From: Cytophagaceae bacterium
GTDB lineage: Bacteria; Bacteroidota; Bacteroidia; Cytophagales; JAIYAX01
Assembly (NCBI GenBank): GCA_027488815.1
Contig: JAIYAX010000007.1
Location: 83,737 to 147,736, forward strand
Length of the DNA stretch: 64,000 nucleotides
Direction of reading: 5' to 3'
Part shown: positions 8,840-16,880 of the stretch, one piece after another
How the letters are laid out: each line of letters starts with the position of its first letter
Position numbering within the stretch: the stretch's first letter is position 1
Notes under the pieces: model-generated
The model's input: the letters and a program-made list of their open reading frames with translations, nothing else
Database searches by the model: none
Told to the model about the DNA's origin: nothing
Program-made: the position numbers and the translations under genes

Positions 8840-8860
8840 TTAACATTGTGGCAACGTTAA
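8840..8860. promoter_or_regulatory. Candidate operator in the susC-GH31 divergent promoter region
   Basis: A 21-bp palindrome: left half TTAACATTGT, right half GCAACGTTAA around a central G, with 8 of 10 positions matching as an inverted repeat. It sits 62 bp from the susC start and 153 bp from the GH31 start. The odd-centred TTAACnTTG half-site resembles a LacI/GntR-class operator. No clear TAnnTTTG box was found facing susC. Confidence 0.5.
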
Positions 8861-9012
8861 TCGATTTTGCAGATTTTTTCAAAAGCAAGTTCTGTTTTTT
8901 TAATCAGAGCCAAAGTTTATGAAGGCTTTTTGACCATTATTGCAATTTAGTTTGGCATGCCATTCAAGCGACAAACCATTATTAAACACTTGATTATTCT
9001 ACTCTTTCGTTC

Positions 9013-11472
9013 ATGAAGTTCATCGTTTTTGTTTCCGCTTTCTTTCTTTGTCTTCTTTTCGCTGCTGAAGCCCAGCACAAGCGCCATGTTTCTATGGGTA
9101 ATGCTGATAAGGTGGTAAAAATCACTCAGGGCGTTGAGATCACTACACCTTCAGGGTCATGCCGGATTGTGGCTTACAGCCCTACCTCATTCCGCATTTC
9201 AATGAACCTGCCGGGCTTGCCTCTTGAAGAGTTTACCTATGCTGTTTCGGGTAAACCGGAGCAAGTCAAACTGGATATTCAGCAAACTGAGCAATCTCTG
9301 AATTTGGTTACAGACTCACTGTTTCTGGAGGTAAGCCTCAAACCTGTGAGGATCAAAATGAAGAACAAAGCAGGTAAAATCCTGAATGAGGATGAGCCAG
9401 CTTTCGGCACCGGATGGATAGGAGAGGAAGTTTGCACCTACAAAAAGTTACAGCCGGGCGAAAGGTTTATTGGTTTGGGTGAAAAAACCGGAGGGCTGGA
9501 CCGCAGGGGTGAAGGTTACACCAATTGGAATACCGATTTTTTTGGATATCCCTCCAATGCAGATCCCCTCTATGCCAGCATCCCTTTTTACATGGGAATT
9601 CACCAGCAGGTGGTTTATGGAATCTTTTTAAACAATTCATACAAGTCTCATTTCAATTTCGGAGCCTCCAATAATCGTTTTTCCTCATTTACTGCTGAAG
9701 ATGGCGCCATGGATTATTTCCTGTTTGGCGATGCCACAGTACCCGGTATTTTGCAGTCCTATGCCAAAATCACAGGTACCATGCCGATGCCCCCACTTTG
9801 GAGCATAGGCTATCAGCAGTGCCGCTACAGTTACTATCCCGACAAGGAAGTGATCAGCATTGCCAAAACCTTCAGGGAAAAGAAGATTCCCGCTGATGTG
9901 ATCTATCTGGACATTCACTACATGGATGCCTACAAAATCTTTACCTGGCATCCTGAACGTTTCCCCAAGCCTAAAGCCATGCTTGATGAGCTAAAGTCGA
10001 TGGGTTTTCATACCACCATCATCGTTGATCCGGGTATCAAAGTGGAAAAAGGATACGCAGCCTATGAAGATGGGTTGAAGAAGAATGCTTATTTACTTTA
10101 CCCTGATGGTGCCCCTTACACCGGACAAGTATGGCCTGGATGGTGCCATTTCCCTGATTTTACCCATCCTGCTGCAAGGCAATGGTGGGGAGAATCCTTC
10201 AAAGGCTATGTACAAGATGGAGTAGATGGTTTTTGGAATGACATGAACGAGCCGGCTACCTGGGGGCAACGATTCCCAGACCTCGTGGAGTTTGATTTTG
10301 AAGGGCAAAAAGCAACCCACCGGAAAGGCCATAACCTCTATGGTTTTCAAATGGCCCGCTCCACCTACGAGGGAACGAAAAAGTTAATGAACGGCAGAAG
10401 ACCTTTTATTCTGACAAGGGCAGGGTTTTCTGGGGTTCAACGCTATTCCGCCGTATGGACTGGCGACAATTTGCCTACTGACGACCACATGATGACCGGA
10501 GTTCGTCTGGTTAACAGTCTGGGATTGAGCGGTGTGGCTTATTCAGGATATGATGTGGGAGGCTTTGCCGGTGATGCCAACAGGGAGACATTTGCCAGAT
10601 GGATTACCATAGGGGCCTTTTCACCGTTTTTCAGAGGACATACCATGATCGACAGCCGTGATTCGGAGCCCTGGGCTTATGGAGAAAAAATCGAAGAAAT
10701 CAGCCGTAACTACATACAATTCAGGTACAACCTAATGCCTTACCTGTACTCGACCTTCTATGAAGCTTCCGTCTCAGGTATGCCGGTAGCCAGAAGCCTG
10801 GCCGTGAACTATACCCATGATCCTAATATCTATCAAGGTGACTTTCAACATCAGTACCTGTTTGGCCCATCGTTGATGGTGGTTCCCCTCACCTCTGAAA
10901 AGCGATTTGCCAAGGTGTATCTGCCGGAGGGTCAATGGTACGATTTGCACTCTGACCAAAGGATGGAGGGTGGAAAGTCCTATGTGATTGAGACCAATGT
11001 GGAAAACCTTCCATTGTATGTAAAGGCGGGTGGTATGCTTTTGATGCAAAGTCCGGTTCAGTCAGCCGCTGAAAAACCTCAGGATACCTTGTTTGTACAT
11101 CTTTATACAGGCGAGAACCATCAGTTCAGGTATTATGAAGATGCAGGTGATGGATACGAGTATGAAAAAGGAGAGTTCAACATCCGTGATTTCAGCTACA
11201 ATGTTGCCGAGCGCTCCTTCCGGATCAGTGCTAAAAAAGGAAATTACAAGTCTCAGTTCAAACAAGTCCGCTTCATCATTCATGGAGCTATGGACCTGAG
11301 CAAAGGACTAAAGGCAAACAAATCCTCTGTTCCAACAGGCAAGTATCGATCTGCTTACATGAAACCTATCTCAAGATTTGACCCATTGGGTAATCAGGGC
11401 GCAGATCTGAGCAAGGAGTACTCCTCCTTTGTGATCCCCTTCAGCGAAGAAGAAATCCTCTTGAAATGGTAA
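9013..11472 (+). CDS. GH31 alpha-glucosidase-type glycoside hydrolase, periplasmic
   Basis: An 819-residue protein with an N-terminal signal peptide (cleavage near AAEAQ). It carries the GH31 N-terminal galactose-mutarotase-like domain, a TIM barrel with the nucleophile motif GFWNDMNEP (D410) and the acid/base in WTGDN (D485), and GH31 C-terminal beta domains. GH31 enzymes release alpha-glucose (or alpha-xylose) from non-reducing ends by retention. Lacking a lipobox, it is likely periplasmic, acting on oligosaccharides brought in by the divergent SusC/SusD. Substrate cannot be fixed between maltooligosaccharides, isomaltose and alpha-xylosides. Confidence 0.94.
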   Translation: MKFIVFVSAFFLCLLFAAEAQHKRHVSMGNADKVVKITQGVEITTPSGSCRIVAYSPTSFRISMNLPGLPLEEFTYAVSGKPEQVKLDIQQTEQSLNLVTDSLFLEVSLKPVRIKMKNKAGKILNEDEPAFGTGWIGEEVCTYKKLQPGERFIGLGEKTGGLDRRGEGYTNWNTDFFGYPSNADPLYASIPFYMGIHQQVVYGIFLNNSYKSHFNFGASNNRFSSFTAEDGAMDYFLFGDATVPGILQSYAKITGTMPMPPLWSIGYQQCRYSYYPDKEVISIAKTFREKKIPADVIYLDIHYMDAYKIFTWHPERFPKPKAMLDELKSMGFHTTIIVDPGIKVEKGYAAYEDGLKKNAYLLYPDGAPYTGQVWPGWCHFPDFTHPAARQWWGESFKGYVQDGVDGFWNDMNEPATWGQRFPDLVEFDFEGQKATHRKGHNLYGFQMARSTYEGTKKLMNGRRPFILTRAGFSGVQRYSAVWTGDNLPTDDHMMTGVRLVNSLGLSGVAYSGYDVGGFAGDANRETFARWITIGAFSPFFRGHTMIDSRDSEPWAYGEKIEEISRNYIQFRYNLMPYLYSTFYEASVSGMPVARSLAVNYTHDPNIYQGDFQHQYLFGPSLMVVPLTSEKRFAKVYLPEGQWYDLHSDQRMEGGKSYVIETNVENLPLYVKAGGMLLMQSPVQSAAEKPQDTLFVHLYTGENHQFRYYEDAGDGYEYEKGEFNIRDFSYNVAERSFRISAKKGNYKSQFKQVRFIIHGAMDLSKGLKANKSSVPTGKYRSAYMKPISRFDPLGNQGADLSKEYSSFVIPFSEEEILLKW

Positions 11473-11477
11473 AAATC

Positions 11478-11501
11478 AAGGCCCGTTGAGGGCCTTTTTT
11501 T
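11478..11501 (+). terminator. Terminator between GH31 and peroxiredoxin genes
   Basis: Stem AAGGCCC / GGGCCTT with a GTTGA loop followed by seven T. It lies between two convergent genes and overlaps the last bases of the peroxiredoxin stop codon. Confidence 0.85.
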
Positions 11502-11970
11502 ATGCAAAGTCTTTGATGGTTTTTTTGATGGCAGCCATGTCCGGCAGATCTCCGGCGTTTTCAAGCACCTCTGCATAACGGATAATTCCTGCCGAGTCAA
11601 TTACAAAGGCTGACCTCTTGGAAACACCTTTCATTCCTAAAACAAAGTCCTTGTACAGGGCTCCATAGGCTTCAGAAGTAGATTTGTTAAAATCTGAAAG
11701 CAGGTTAAAGTTGAGCTTTTGCTCTTCTTTAAACTTGGCCAAAGTAAAAACTGAATCTACTGAGATACCCAGCACCTCTGATCCAACTCCTTGATAATCT
11801 GCAATCTGATCCCTGACAGAACAAAGTTCAGCCGTGCAGACAGAAGTAAAGGCCAGCGGGAAAAACAATAGGGTAAGGGTTTTACCCTCATACTCTTTCA
11901 ATGAGATTTCTTTCTTTTCTGTATTGAACAGACTGAATTGGGGAGCCTTATCGCCTGGTTTAAGTGCCAT
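11500..11970 (-). CDS. Thiol peroxidase of the peroxiredoxin AhpE/BCP group
   Basis: A 156-residue cytosolic protein with a thioredoxin fold. The peroxidatic cysteine C45 lies in PLAFTSVCTAELC, with a second cysteine at C50. It reduces hydrogen peroxide and organic hydroperoxides using thiol reductants. The length and the P-x3-T-x2-C context fit the AhpE-like/1-Cys or atypical 2-Cys subgroup. It ends back-to-back with the GH31 terminator and appears to be monocistronic. Confidence 0.92.
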   Translation of the reverse strand: MALKPGDKAPQFSLFNTEKKEISLKEYEGKTLTLLFFPLAFTSVCTAELCSVRDQIADYQGVGSEVLGISVDSVFTLAKFKEEQKLNFNLLSDFNKSTSEAYGALYKDFVLGMKGVSKRSAFVIDSAGIIRYAEVLENAGDLPDMAAIKKTIKDFA

Positions 11971-12059
11971 AACATTTGTTTTCTTTTAAGACCAATCAAA
12001 GGCTTCAATGTTTGCCATTGCTTAAAAAAGAACAAACTTTGTCCATAGAATTTCTTGTG

Positions 12060-12434
12060 ATGTTTAGAAAAATACTGATTTACTTGTTGTTGGCTGTTGT
12101 GCTGCTGTTCACAGGCTACATGCTTTTTCTTTACCACGCTGACTATTCCAATGGTTTCAGGGCTGGCTATGTTTCAAAGCTGTCCCGCAAAGGTGTTGTG
12201 TTTAAAACCTGGGAAGGGCAATTGATCACAGGAGCTATACTCAAGCAAGGTGCTGATCTCAACAATACCTGGGACTTCTCTATACTTGATAAAAATGCAG
12301 ACCTGCTTCCGAAAATAGAGGAAGCTATCGCACACAACAAGAGGGTGAAGCTTTTTTACAGTGAAAAATACAAAGTGCTTCGCTGGAGGGGTGACACTCC
12401 GTATTTTGTTGAAAAAGTAGAAGTGATCGAATAG
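12060..12434 (+). CDS. Small membrane-anchored protein of unknown function
   Basis: A 124-residue protein starting MFRKILIYLLLAVVLLFTGY, one N-terminal membrane segment, then a compact domain with SYS/SNGFRAGYVSKLSRKG, VFKTWEGQL and LRWRGDTPYFV motifs. These are conserved in small Bacteroidota proteins that databases often mislabel as 6-phosphogluconate dehydrogenase; nothing in it supports that enzyme. An ATG at 11976 would add 28 residues without a signal-like character, so 12060 is preferred. It ends 1 bp before the YihY gene and is probably co-transcribed with it. Confidence 0.8.
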   Translation: MFRKILIYLLLAVVLLFTGYMLFLYHADYSNGFRAGYVSKLSRKGVVFKTWEGQLITGAILKQGADLNNTWDFSILDKNADLLPKIEEAIAHNKRVKLFYSEKYKVLRWRGDTPYFVEKVEVIE

Positions 12435-12435
12435 T

Positions 12436-13755
12436 ATGTGGCAGCCCTGGTGGACGAAAGCCCGGAGATTGCTGTTTGAAGAGGTACCGGGACAGGAAAA
12501 AGGCTGGAAGAAAAGCCTGATCAAAACGGCCAGGGTAACCTACTATGCCGTTAAGGATTTCAACGATGACGATCTGCTGGTCAAAGCTTCGGCACTGACC
12601 TATTTCACATTGCTTTCCATCGTGCCTTTATTGGCGATGGCTTTTGGTATTGCCCAGGGCTTTGGGCTTGAGGCGTATCTGGAGAAGATCATCCTGGAGA
12701 ATTTTGAGTCTCAGCAACAAATCATGGAGCAGTTGCTGAACTTTTCGCACAGCATGTTACAAAACACCCAAGGGGGGTTGGTGGCCGGAGTAGGTGCTTT
12801 CCTGTTGCTTTGGACAGTCATGAGGCTGTTAACTAATATTGAAAACAGCTTTAACTCCATCTGGAATGTTAAGAAATCCAGAACGCTGGTTCGAAAGTTT
12901 ACCGATTACATCGCCATGATGATTCTGGCGCCCATTTTCATTATCATTTCATCAAGTGCTACCGTGTATGCGGAGGTGTATATCAGCGAGTTGGGATCAG
13001 AGTATGCACTTCTAGGTTGGTTAGGATCACTTTACAGTTTCCTTTTGGGTTTACTGCCCTATGTCAGCACCTGGATGCTATTTACCCTACTTTTTCTTGT
13101 AATGCCTAACACTAGGGTGCAACCCAAGTATGCCCTGCTTGCCGGAGTGTTGATGGGTTCTGTCTATCAGGTGGTGCAGTATGGTTATATTTATTTTCAG
13201 GTCAATGTGTCAAAGTTCAATGCCGTGTACGGTAGCTTCGCTGCCTTGCCCTTGTTTCTGATCTGGCTTCAATTGAGTTGGCTGATCATTTTGATCGGGG
13301 CTGAGATTGCCTACTATAGCCAACATGTGGATCAGTTTGACAGTCGTGAGAAAACCAGAACCATTAGCCCCTATCATCAAAAACTACTTTCACTGATCAT
13401 ACTACGTCGTATTGTGGCTCAGTTTCATGAAGCAGCTCCTGCGCTTGATCTCCGCAGCCTGAGTGCAGAGTTAGGCGTGCCGATCAATGTGCTAAAGGAC
13501 TTGGTAGAGGCTATGGTGCAGGTAGGCCTGCTCTCTGAGGTGTACCAGGAGGGAAAGGAAACTGCCTTACAGCCTGCAAAACATACAGCCTTGCTATCCA
13601 TCAGCCATGTTATGGAAACGCTTGACATGGTAAATCATGATCCCTCACTGGAGGCACAGGTCAACGGTCTAGAGGATATGAAGGCCAAACTTATGAAGGT
13701 GCAAGAGGAGATTAAACAAGGCCATGGTAAGCTCTTGCTTTCGGAGTTGACATAA
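12436..13755 (+). CDS. YihY/BrkB-family inner-membrane protein
   Basis: A 439-residue protein with about six membrane segments. It includes the family hallmarks DDDLLVKASALTYFTLLSIVP near residues 35-60, LWTVMRLLTNIENSFNSIW near 115-135, and AVYGSFAALPLFLIWLQLSW near 255-275. A cytosolic C-terminal tail of about 150 residues resembles a winged helix. The family was once called ribonuclease BN, which is not supported; its members are membrane proteins of unsettled function. It starts 1 bp after the upstream small membrane protein gene. Confidence 0.9.
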   Translation: MWQPWWTKARRLLFEEVPGQEKGWKKSLIKTARVTYYAVKDFNDDDLLVKASALTYFTLLSIVPLLAMAFGIAQGFGLEAYLEKIILENFESQQQIMEQLLNFSHSMLQNTQGGLVAGVGAFLLLWTVMRLLTNIENSFNSIWNVKKSRTLVRKFTDYIAMMILAPIFIIISSSATVYAEVYISELGSEYALLGWLGSLYSFLLGLLPYVSTWMLFTLLFLVMPNTRVQPKYALLAGVLMGSVYQVVQYGYIYFQVNVSKFNAVYGSFAALPLFLIWLQLSWLIILIGAEIAYYSQHVDQFDSREKTRTISPYHQKLLSLIILRRIVAQFHEAAPALDLRSLSAELGVPINVLKDLVEAMVQVGLLSEVYQEGKETALQPAKHTALLSISHVMETLDMVNHDPSLEAQVNGLEDMKAKLMKVQEEIKQGHGKLLLSELT

Positions 13756-13759
13756 AAAA

Positions 13760-13785
13760 AGCCCGGAGGAAACCGGGCTCAAAAA
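13760..13785 (-). terminator. Terminator of the sigma/beta-barrel operon
   Basis: Stem AGCCCGG / CCGGGCT with a 6-nt loop. The A7 tract on the left gives a T run for leftward transcription, so it serves the operon ending at 13802; there is no T run for the rightward YihY gene. Confidence 0.75.
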
Positions 13786-13801
13786 TGTAAGGGTTTGTTG
13801 A

Positions 13802-14812
13802 TTAGAGTCTGATGCCAAAGCTGAGGGTATTCAGGTCAGCAGGTCCACGGTTGGCTTCAAAAAGGGGGTTCAGGTCGTATTTTACAAATAGGGTGACCAT
13901 GTCTTCAACACCTATTACAGCCATCAACCCATATCTAAAATCATTGAGGTAAAATCCATCACGGTCTTTGTTTTTGCTTTTGTTACCGTCTTCAAAGTAG
14001 GCCTGTTTTGTCCAGGAATTGATCCTGTAGCCTGCAAACCCACCTATTCCGAAAATAAAGCCCCTTTTCTTGGTGCTTGAGAAGTCAATCATAGGCATTA
14101 TGGGGATGCTTAGGTAGTTGGCAACCAGCTTGTTGCGGGTGAAATTGCGATCGGTTTCTGTAAACGTCAGCTTGCCGCCCTGTCTGGCAAGGTTCACATC
14201 TTCCTGGAACATGAAGTTGTTCCATGCAAGCTCAAGACCATAGCTGAGGTACAAAGGGCTCTTTTTGCCACCTATCCTTGTTTTCATGTGGTATTCAATT
14301 GAGACATACCTTGAGCCCCAGGGACGGAGTTTGTAGTTTTCAGAGCCTGAAACAGTGCTACCGTTATTGAGGAAAGTGTTTAAGCCCAAATCAATTGTAA
14401 ACCCATCCCTTGTCCTTTTCTGGTGTTTAGGGTTCCTGATCACTGTATCTGATTTTATGCTATTTTCTGCATAATCACTTGTGGTTGTTACAATTGACTC
14501 TTCAGAAACCTCTATGATACTCACTATGCTGTCACCTTCTTTGCCATCAATGGTGAAACTGAGACGAGTGGATTTTCTGGGTGGAACCTGCTGTTTTTCA
14601 ATGTTTTGGTTGACCTGCTCCAGGATTTGGTTGAGATCAAGTGACTTGGAGTTTTCAAGCACTTGCCTGTCTTTATAAACGACCTGCAACTTGATGCTGT
14701 CGCCTAAGGACAATTGAAGTGTGTCTTGGAAATCAGGGCCTTGTGCGAGCAAGGGCGCTGAAGCCATGCAGCCTAGCAGGCATGCGATGTAAGTGGATTT
14801 GATCGTTTTCAT
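13802..14812 (-). CDS. Outer-membrane beta-barrel protein
   Basis: A 336-residue protein with a signal peptide (cleavage near PLLAQG), a polar N-terminal region including a coiled-coil-like LEQVNQNIEKQQV, then alternating amphipathic strands (RGFIFGIGGFAGYRINSW, DFRYGLMAVIGVEDMVTLF) and a C-terminal strand ending LSFGIRL. It is third in an operon after an ECF sigma factor and a membrane regulator, a common Bacteroidota arrangement in which the barrel may be a target or sensor. Ligand unknown. Confidence 0.82.
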   Translation of the reverse strand: MKTIKSTYIACLLGCMASAPLLAQGPDFQDTLQLSLGDSIKLQVVYKDRQVLENSKSLDLNQILEQVNQNIEKQQVPPRKSTRLSFTIDGKEGDSIVSIIEVSEESIVTTTSDYAENSIKSDTVIRNPKHQKRTRDGFTIDLGLNTFLNNGSTVSGSENYKLRPWGSRYVSIEYHMKTRIGGKKSPLYLSYGLELAWNNFMFQEDVNLARQGGKLTFTETDRNFTRNKLVANYLSIPIMPMIDFSSTKKRGFIFGIGGFAGYRINSWTKQAYFEDGNKSKNKDRDGFYLNDFRYGLMAVIGVEDMVTLFVKYDLNPLFEANRGPADLNTLSFGIRL

Positions 14813-14835
14813 GTGTCGATGATGTTTGGTCTGTT

Positions 14836-15564
14836 TTATTCTTCGTCGTTTGTTTTTACTGTTCCGGCAATCAGCATCTGACCGGTGGCCTTGATGTCCT
14901 TGAGACTGACATCTTCGCCTTTTTTCAGTGCCTTAAGTTGTTTAAAAAGCGTCTTCAGGGGCTTTTCTTTGGGCGCTACCTGATTAGTCACTTCCTGAGG
15001 GAGGTCTGCTAATGCAAGTGTTACTTTAATACCTTCTTCGATAGGCTGAGGAGGGAGCATGGTTGGGAGGGTATCACGCTTTGTCATAGCCATTTGCACA
15101 TTCTCAATGGCTTTAGGTTCCTGGACAGGTGTCACCTGAACATTTTGATCCTTCTTAGCCGGCGCAGCTGCAAGCAACGCTTTGTGTTGATGAATCGGCT
15201 TCACAGGTTTTTGCACTTTTACCGGGTTTGATCTTTGATCCGGCTTAGCAACTTCGGTGCTGCGGGGAGCATTCTGGCTGTCTTCAGGCTTTTCGACTGT
15301 CTGAACAGGTGCTTCAGAAATGGTATCGGCGGCTTCTGTACTTACCAAATGAGTGTTTTGTTCCGGTTGTTGAATAAGCAAGGCCCAGATGCCAAAAGCC
15401 ACGAACAAACTAGCGGCTATGGCCATAGACCAATTTCTCCAAAGCACACCTGCTTTTCGCTGCTGAAGTTTTTCTTCGAGCCTGTTCCATGCCTCAGGGC
15501 TTGGGTCAGCCTCATGGTTGTTGAGTTTATTCCTAAACAACTGATCTAAATCTTCGCTACTCAT
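14836..15564 (-). CDS. Putative membrane anti-sigma-like regulator
   Basis: A 242-residue protein: cytosolic N-terminal helix SSEDLDQLFRNKLNNHEADP with SPEAWNRLEEKL, one membrane segment (WSMAIAASLFVAFGIWALLI near residue 45), and a long Pro/Lys/Gln-rich periplasmic linker. The N-terminal L-x2-LFR-x-KL followed by P-x2-AWNRLEEKL is a recurrent pattern in Bacteroidota proteins encoded next to ECF sigma factors. It overlaps the sigma gene by 8 nt, indicating translational coupling. Anti-sigma activity is inferred from position, not from a recognised ZAS motif. Confidence 0.75.
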   Translation of the reverse strand: MSSEDLDQLFRNKLNNHEADPSPEAWNRLEEKLQQRKAGVLWRNWSMAIAASLFVAFGIWALLIQQPEQNTHLVSTEAADTISEAPVQTVEKPEDSQNAPRSTEVAKPDQRSNPVKVQKPVKPIHQHKALLAAAPAKKDQNVQVTPVQEPKAIENVQMAMTKRDTLPTMLPPQPIEEGIKVTLALADLPQEVTNQVAPKEKPLKTLFKQLKALKKGEDVSLKDIKATGQMLIAGTVKTNDEE

Positions 15565-16135
15565 GATTTCTACTTTTTGAGGGTTTCGCTTCTAATCTTA
15601 ATAATGCTTGTTGCAAGAGTGTCCGGGCTCTGCTGAGCTGTGATTTTGAGGTGCCTTCACCTATTTCGAGCATCTCAGCAATTTCCTTGTGCTGGTAACC
15701 TTCGATGGCATATAGGTTGAAAACGGTGCGGTAGCCGATGGGCAAGTCTTCGATCAGTTTCATGAGCTCATCTGCATGTAAGCCTGAGGCGAGTGAGTCG
15801 TAGGAGAGTTCTCCTTCCAGCTCTGCCTGATCCAGTTCCACATGCATCGTTTTCTTTTTTCTGATCATACTCAAGGACTCATTGACCATAATTCGTTTCA
15901 TCCAGCCTTCAAAACTTCCGGTTCCTTCGAAGTTTCTGATGTGATCGTAGACTTTCATAAATCCATTGATCATGGCATCTTCTGCTTCGAAAGGGTCACT
16001 CAGATATCTTTTACAAATGGCAAACATTCTTCTGTTAAACTGTTGGTATAACAATCGCTGGGCCTTTGGGTCGGCTTTTTGGCAGCCTTTAATAAGCTGC
16101 TCAAGGCTTTCTGACTTTTGAATGATAAGGCTCAT
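15557..16135 (-). CDS. RNA polymerase ECF sigma factor
   Basis: A 192-residue sigma-70 family protein. Region 2 is at residues 30-95 (YQQFNRRMFAICKRYL, DAMINGFMKVYDHIRNFEG, FEGWMKRIMVNESL) and region 4 at 130-185 (LPIGYRTVFNLYAIEGYQHKE, ISKSQLSRARTLLQ-like helix). It directs RNA polymerase to a specific promoter set, likely including this operon. It is the first gene, overlapping the membrane regulator downstream. Confidence 0.92.
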   Translation of the reverse strand: MSLIIQKSESLEQLIKGCQKADPKAQRLLYQQFNRRMFAICKRYLSDPFEAEDAMINGFMKVYDHIRNFEGTGSFEGWMKRIMVNESLSMIRKKKTMHVELDQAELEGELSYDSLASGLHADELMKLIEDLPIGYRTVFNLYAIEGYQHKEIAEMLEIGEGTSKSQLSRARTLLQQALLRLEAKPSKSRNHE

Positions 16136-16282
16136 GCGAGTAGTTACATCATCAAGATGCGAGTTGGGCTGGAGCGGTTGCGTGATGAATTAAAAAATAT
16201 ATAAATCGCTGGATATCAATATGTTTTTCTAAGCATTAAAATTAATTCCCTGCCTACATTGTTGTCTTTTGTAAATTAGCTC

Positions 16283-16846
16283 ATGGAGTTTCTTTTGCTT
16301 TTTGTCCTCCCGTTGGGGTTATACCTCCTGTACCTTACCTGTTTTGCGGATCTCAGGACAAGCTTTGAAAAAGCATCAGACCAGCATGGAAAGGTAGTTA
16401 AATCCATCCAAAAGGGTGAAGGGGCTGTTGCACTGACTTATTTTCAGGATTTGTTAAGTCGGGGCAAAGCACCCAAAGGCTTCGTGTATTACCAATTGGG
16501 TTGTGCGCATTTGAATGAGGGAAATAGCCATCAGGCGTTGTATTGTTTTCAACAGGCTGTACGTTTTGATGGGAGCATTGCATTGGCCTACAAGAAATCA
16601 GCAGATTTGCTTTTCGCTCAGGGAGCCTGGGAAGAAACACTTACAGAGCTGAACCGGGCACTCTTCTATTTAAGGACAGATGCCAACTGCCACTATTTGA
16701 AAGCAAAGTGTCTACTGGAATTGAAACAAAGAAAGCAGGCTAGAGAAAGTTTGCTTGAGGCTGCAAGATGTGGCTCTGAGGATGCTAATTTTCTTTTGCA
16801 GAATTCCATGTTGTTCAAAGGCTGGGCCAGCCAAATGATGGAATAA
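16283..16846 (+). CDS. TPR-repeat protein with N-terminal membrane anchor
   Basis: A 187-residue protein. Residues 1-20 form a membrane helix (MEFLLLFVLPLGLYLLYL). The rest is about three tetratricopeptide repeats, for example GFVYYQLGCAHLNEGNSHQA with LYCFQQAVRFDGSIALAY and WEETLTELNRALFYL. TPRs mediate protein-protein contacts; the partner is unknown. It is convergent with the PspC operon across a bidirectional terminator. Confidence 0.82.
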   Translation: MEFLLLFVLPLGLYLLYLTCFADLRTSFEKASDQHGKVVKSIQKGEGAVALTYFQDLLSRGKAPKGFVYYQLGCAHLNEGNSHQALYCFQQAVRFDGSIALAYKKSADLLFAQGAWEETLTELNRALFYLRTDANCHYLKAKCLLELKQRKQARESLLEAARCGSEDANFLLQNSMLFKGWASQMME

Positions 16847-16876
16847 AAAAAGCCGGAATTGCTCCCGGCTTTTATC
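16845..16876. terminator. Bidirectional terminator
   Basis: Stem AGCCGG / CCGGCT with an 8-nt loop, flanked by A7 on the left and a T-rich run on the right, between convergent genes. It can act on both the TPR gene and the PspC operon. Confidence 0.8.
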
Positions 16877-16880
16877 TTTT

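Noticed and set aside
12436..13755. Ribonuclease BN label for the YihY-type protein
   Set aside because: The protein is a polytopic membrane protein without nuclease motifs; the old name does not apply.
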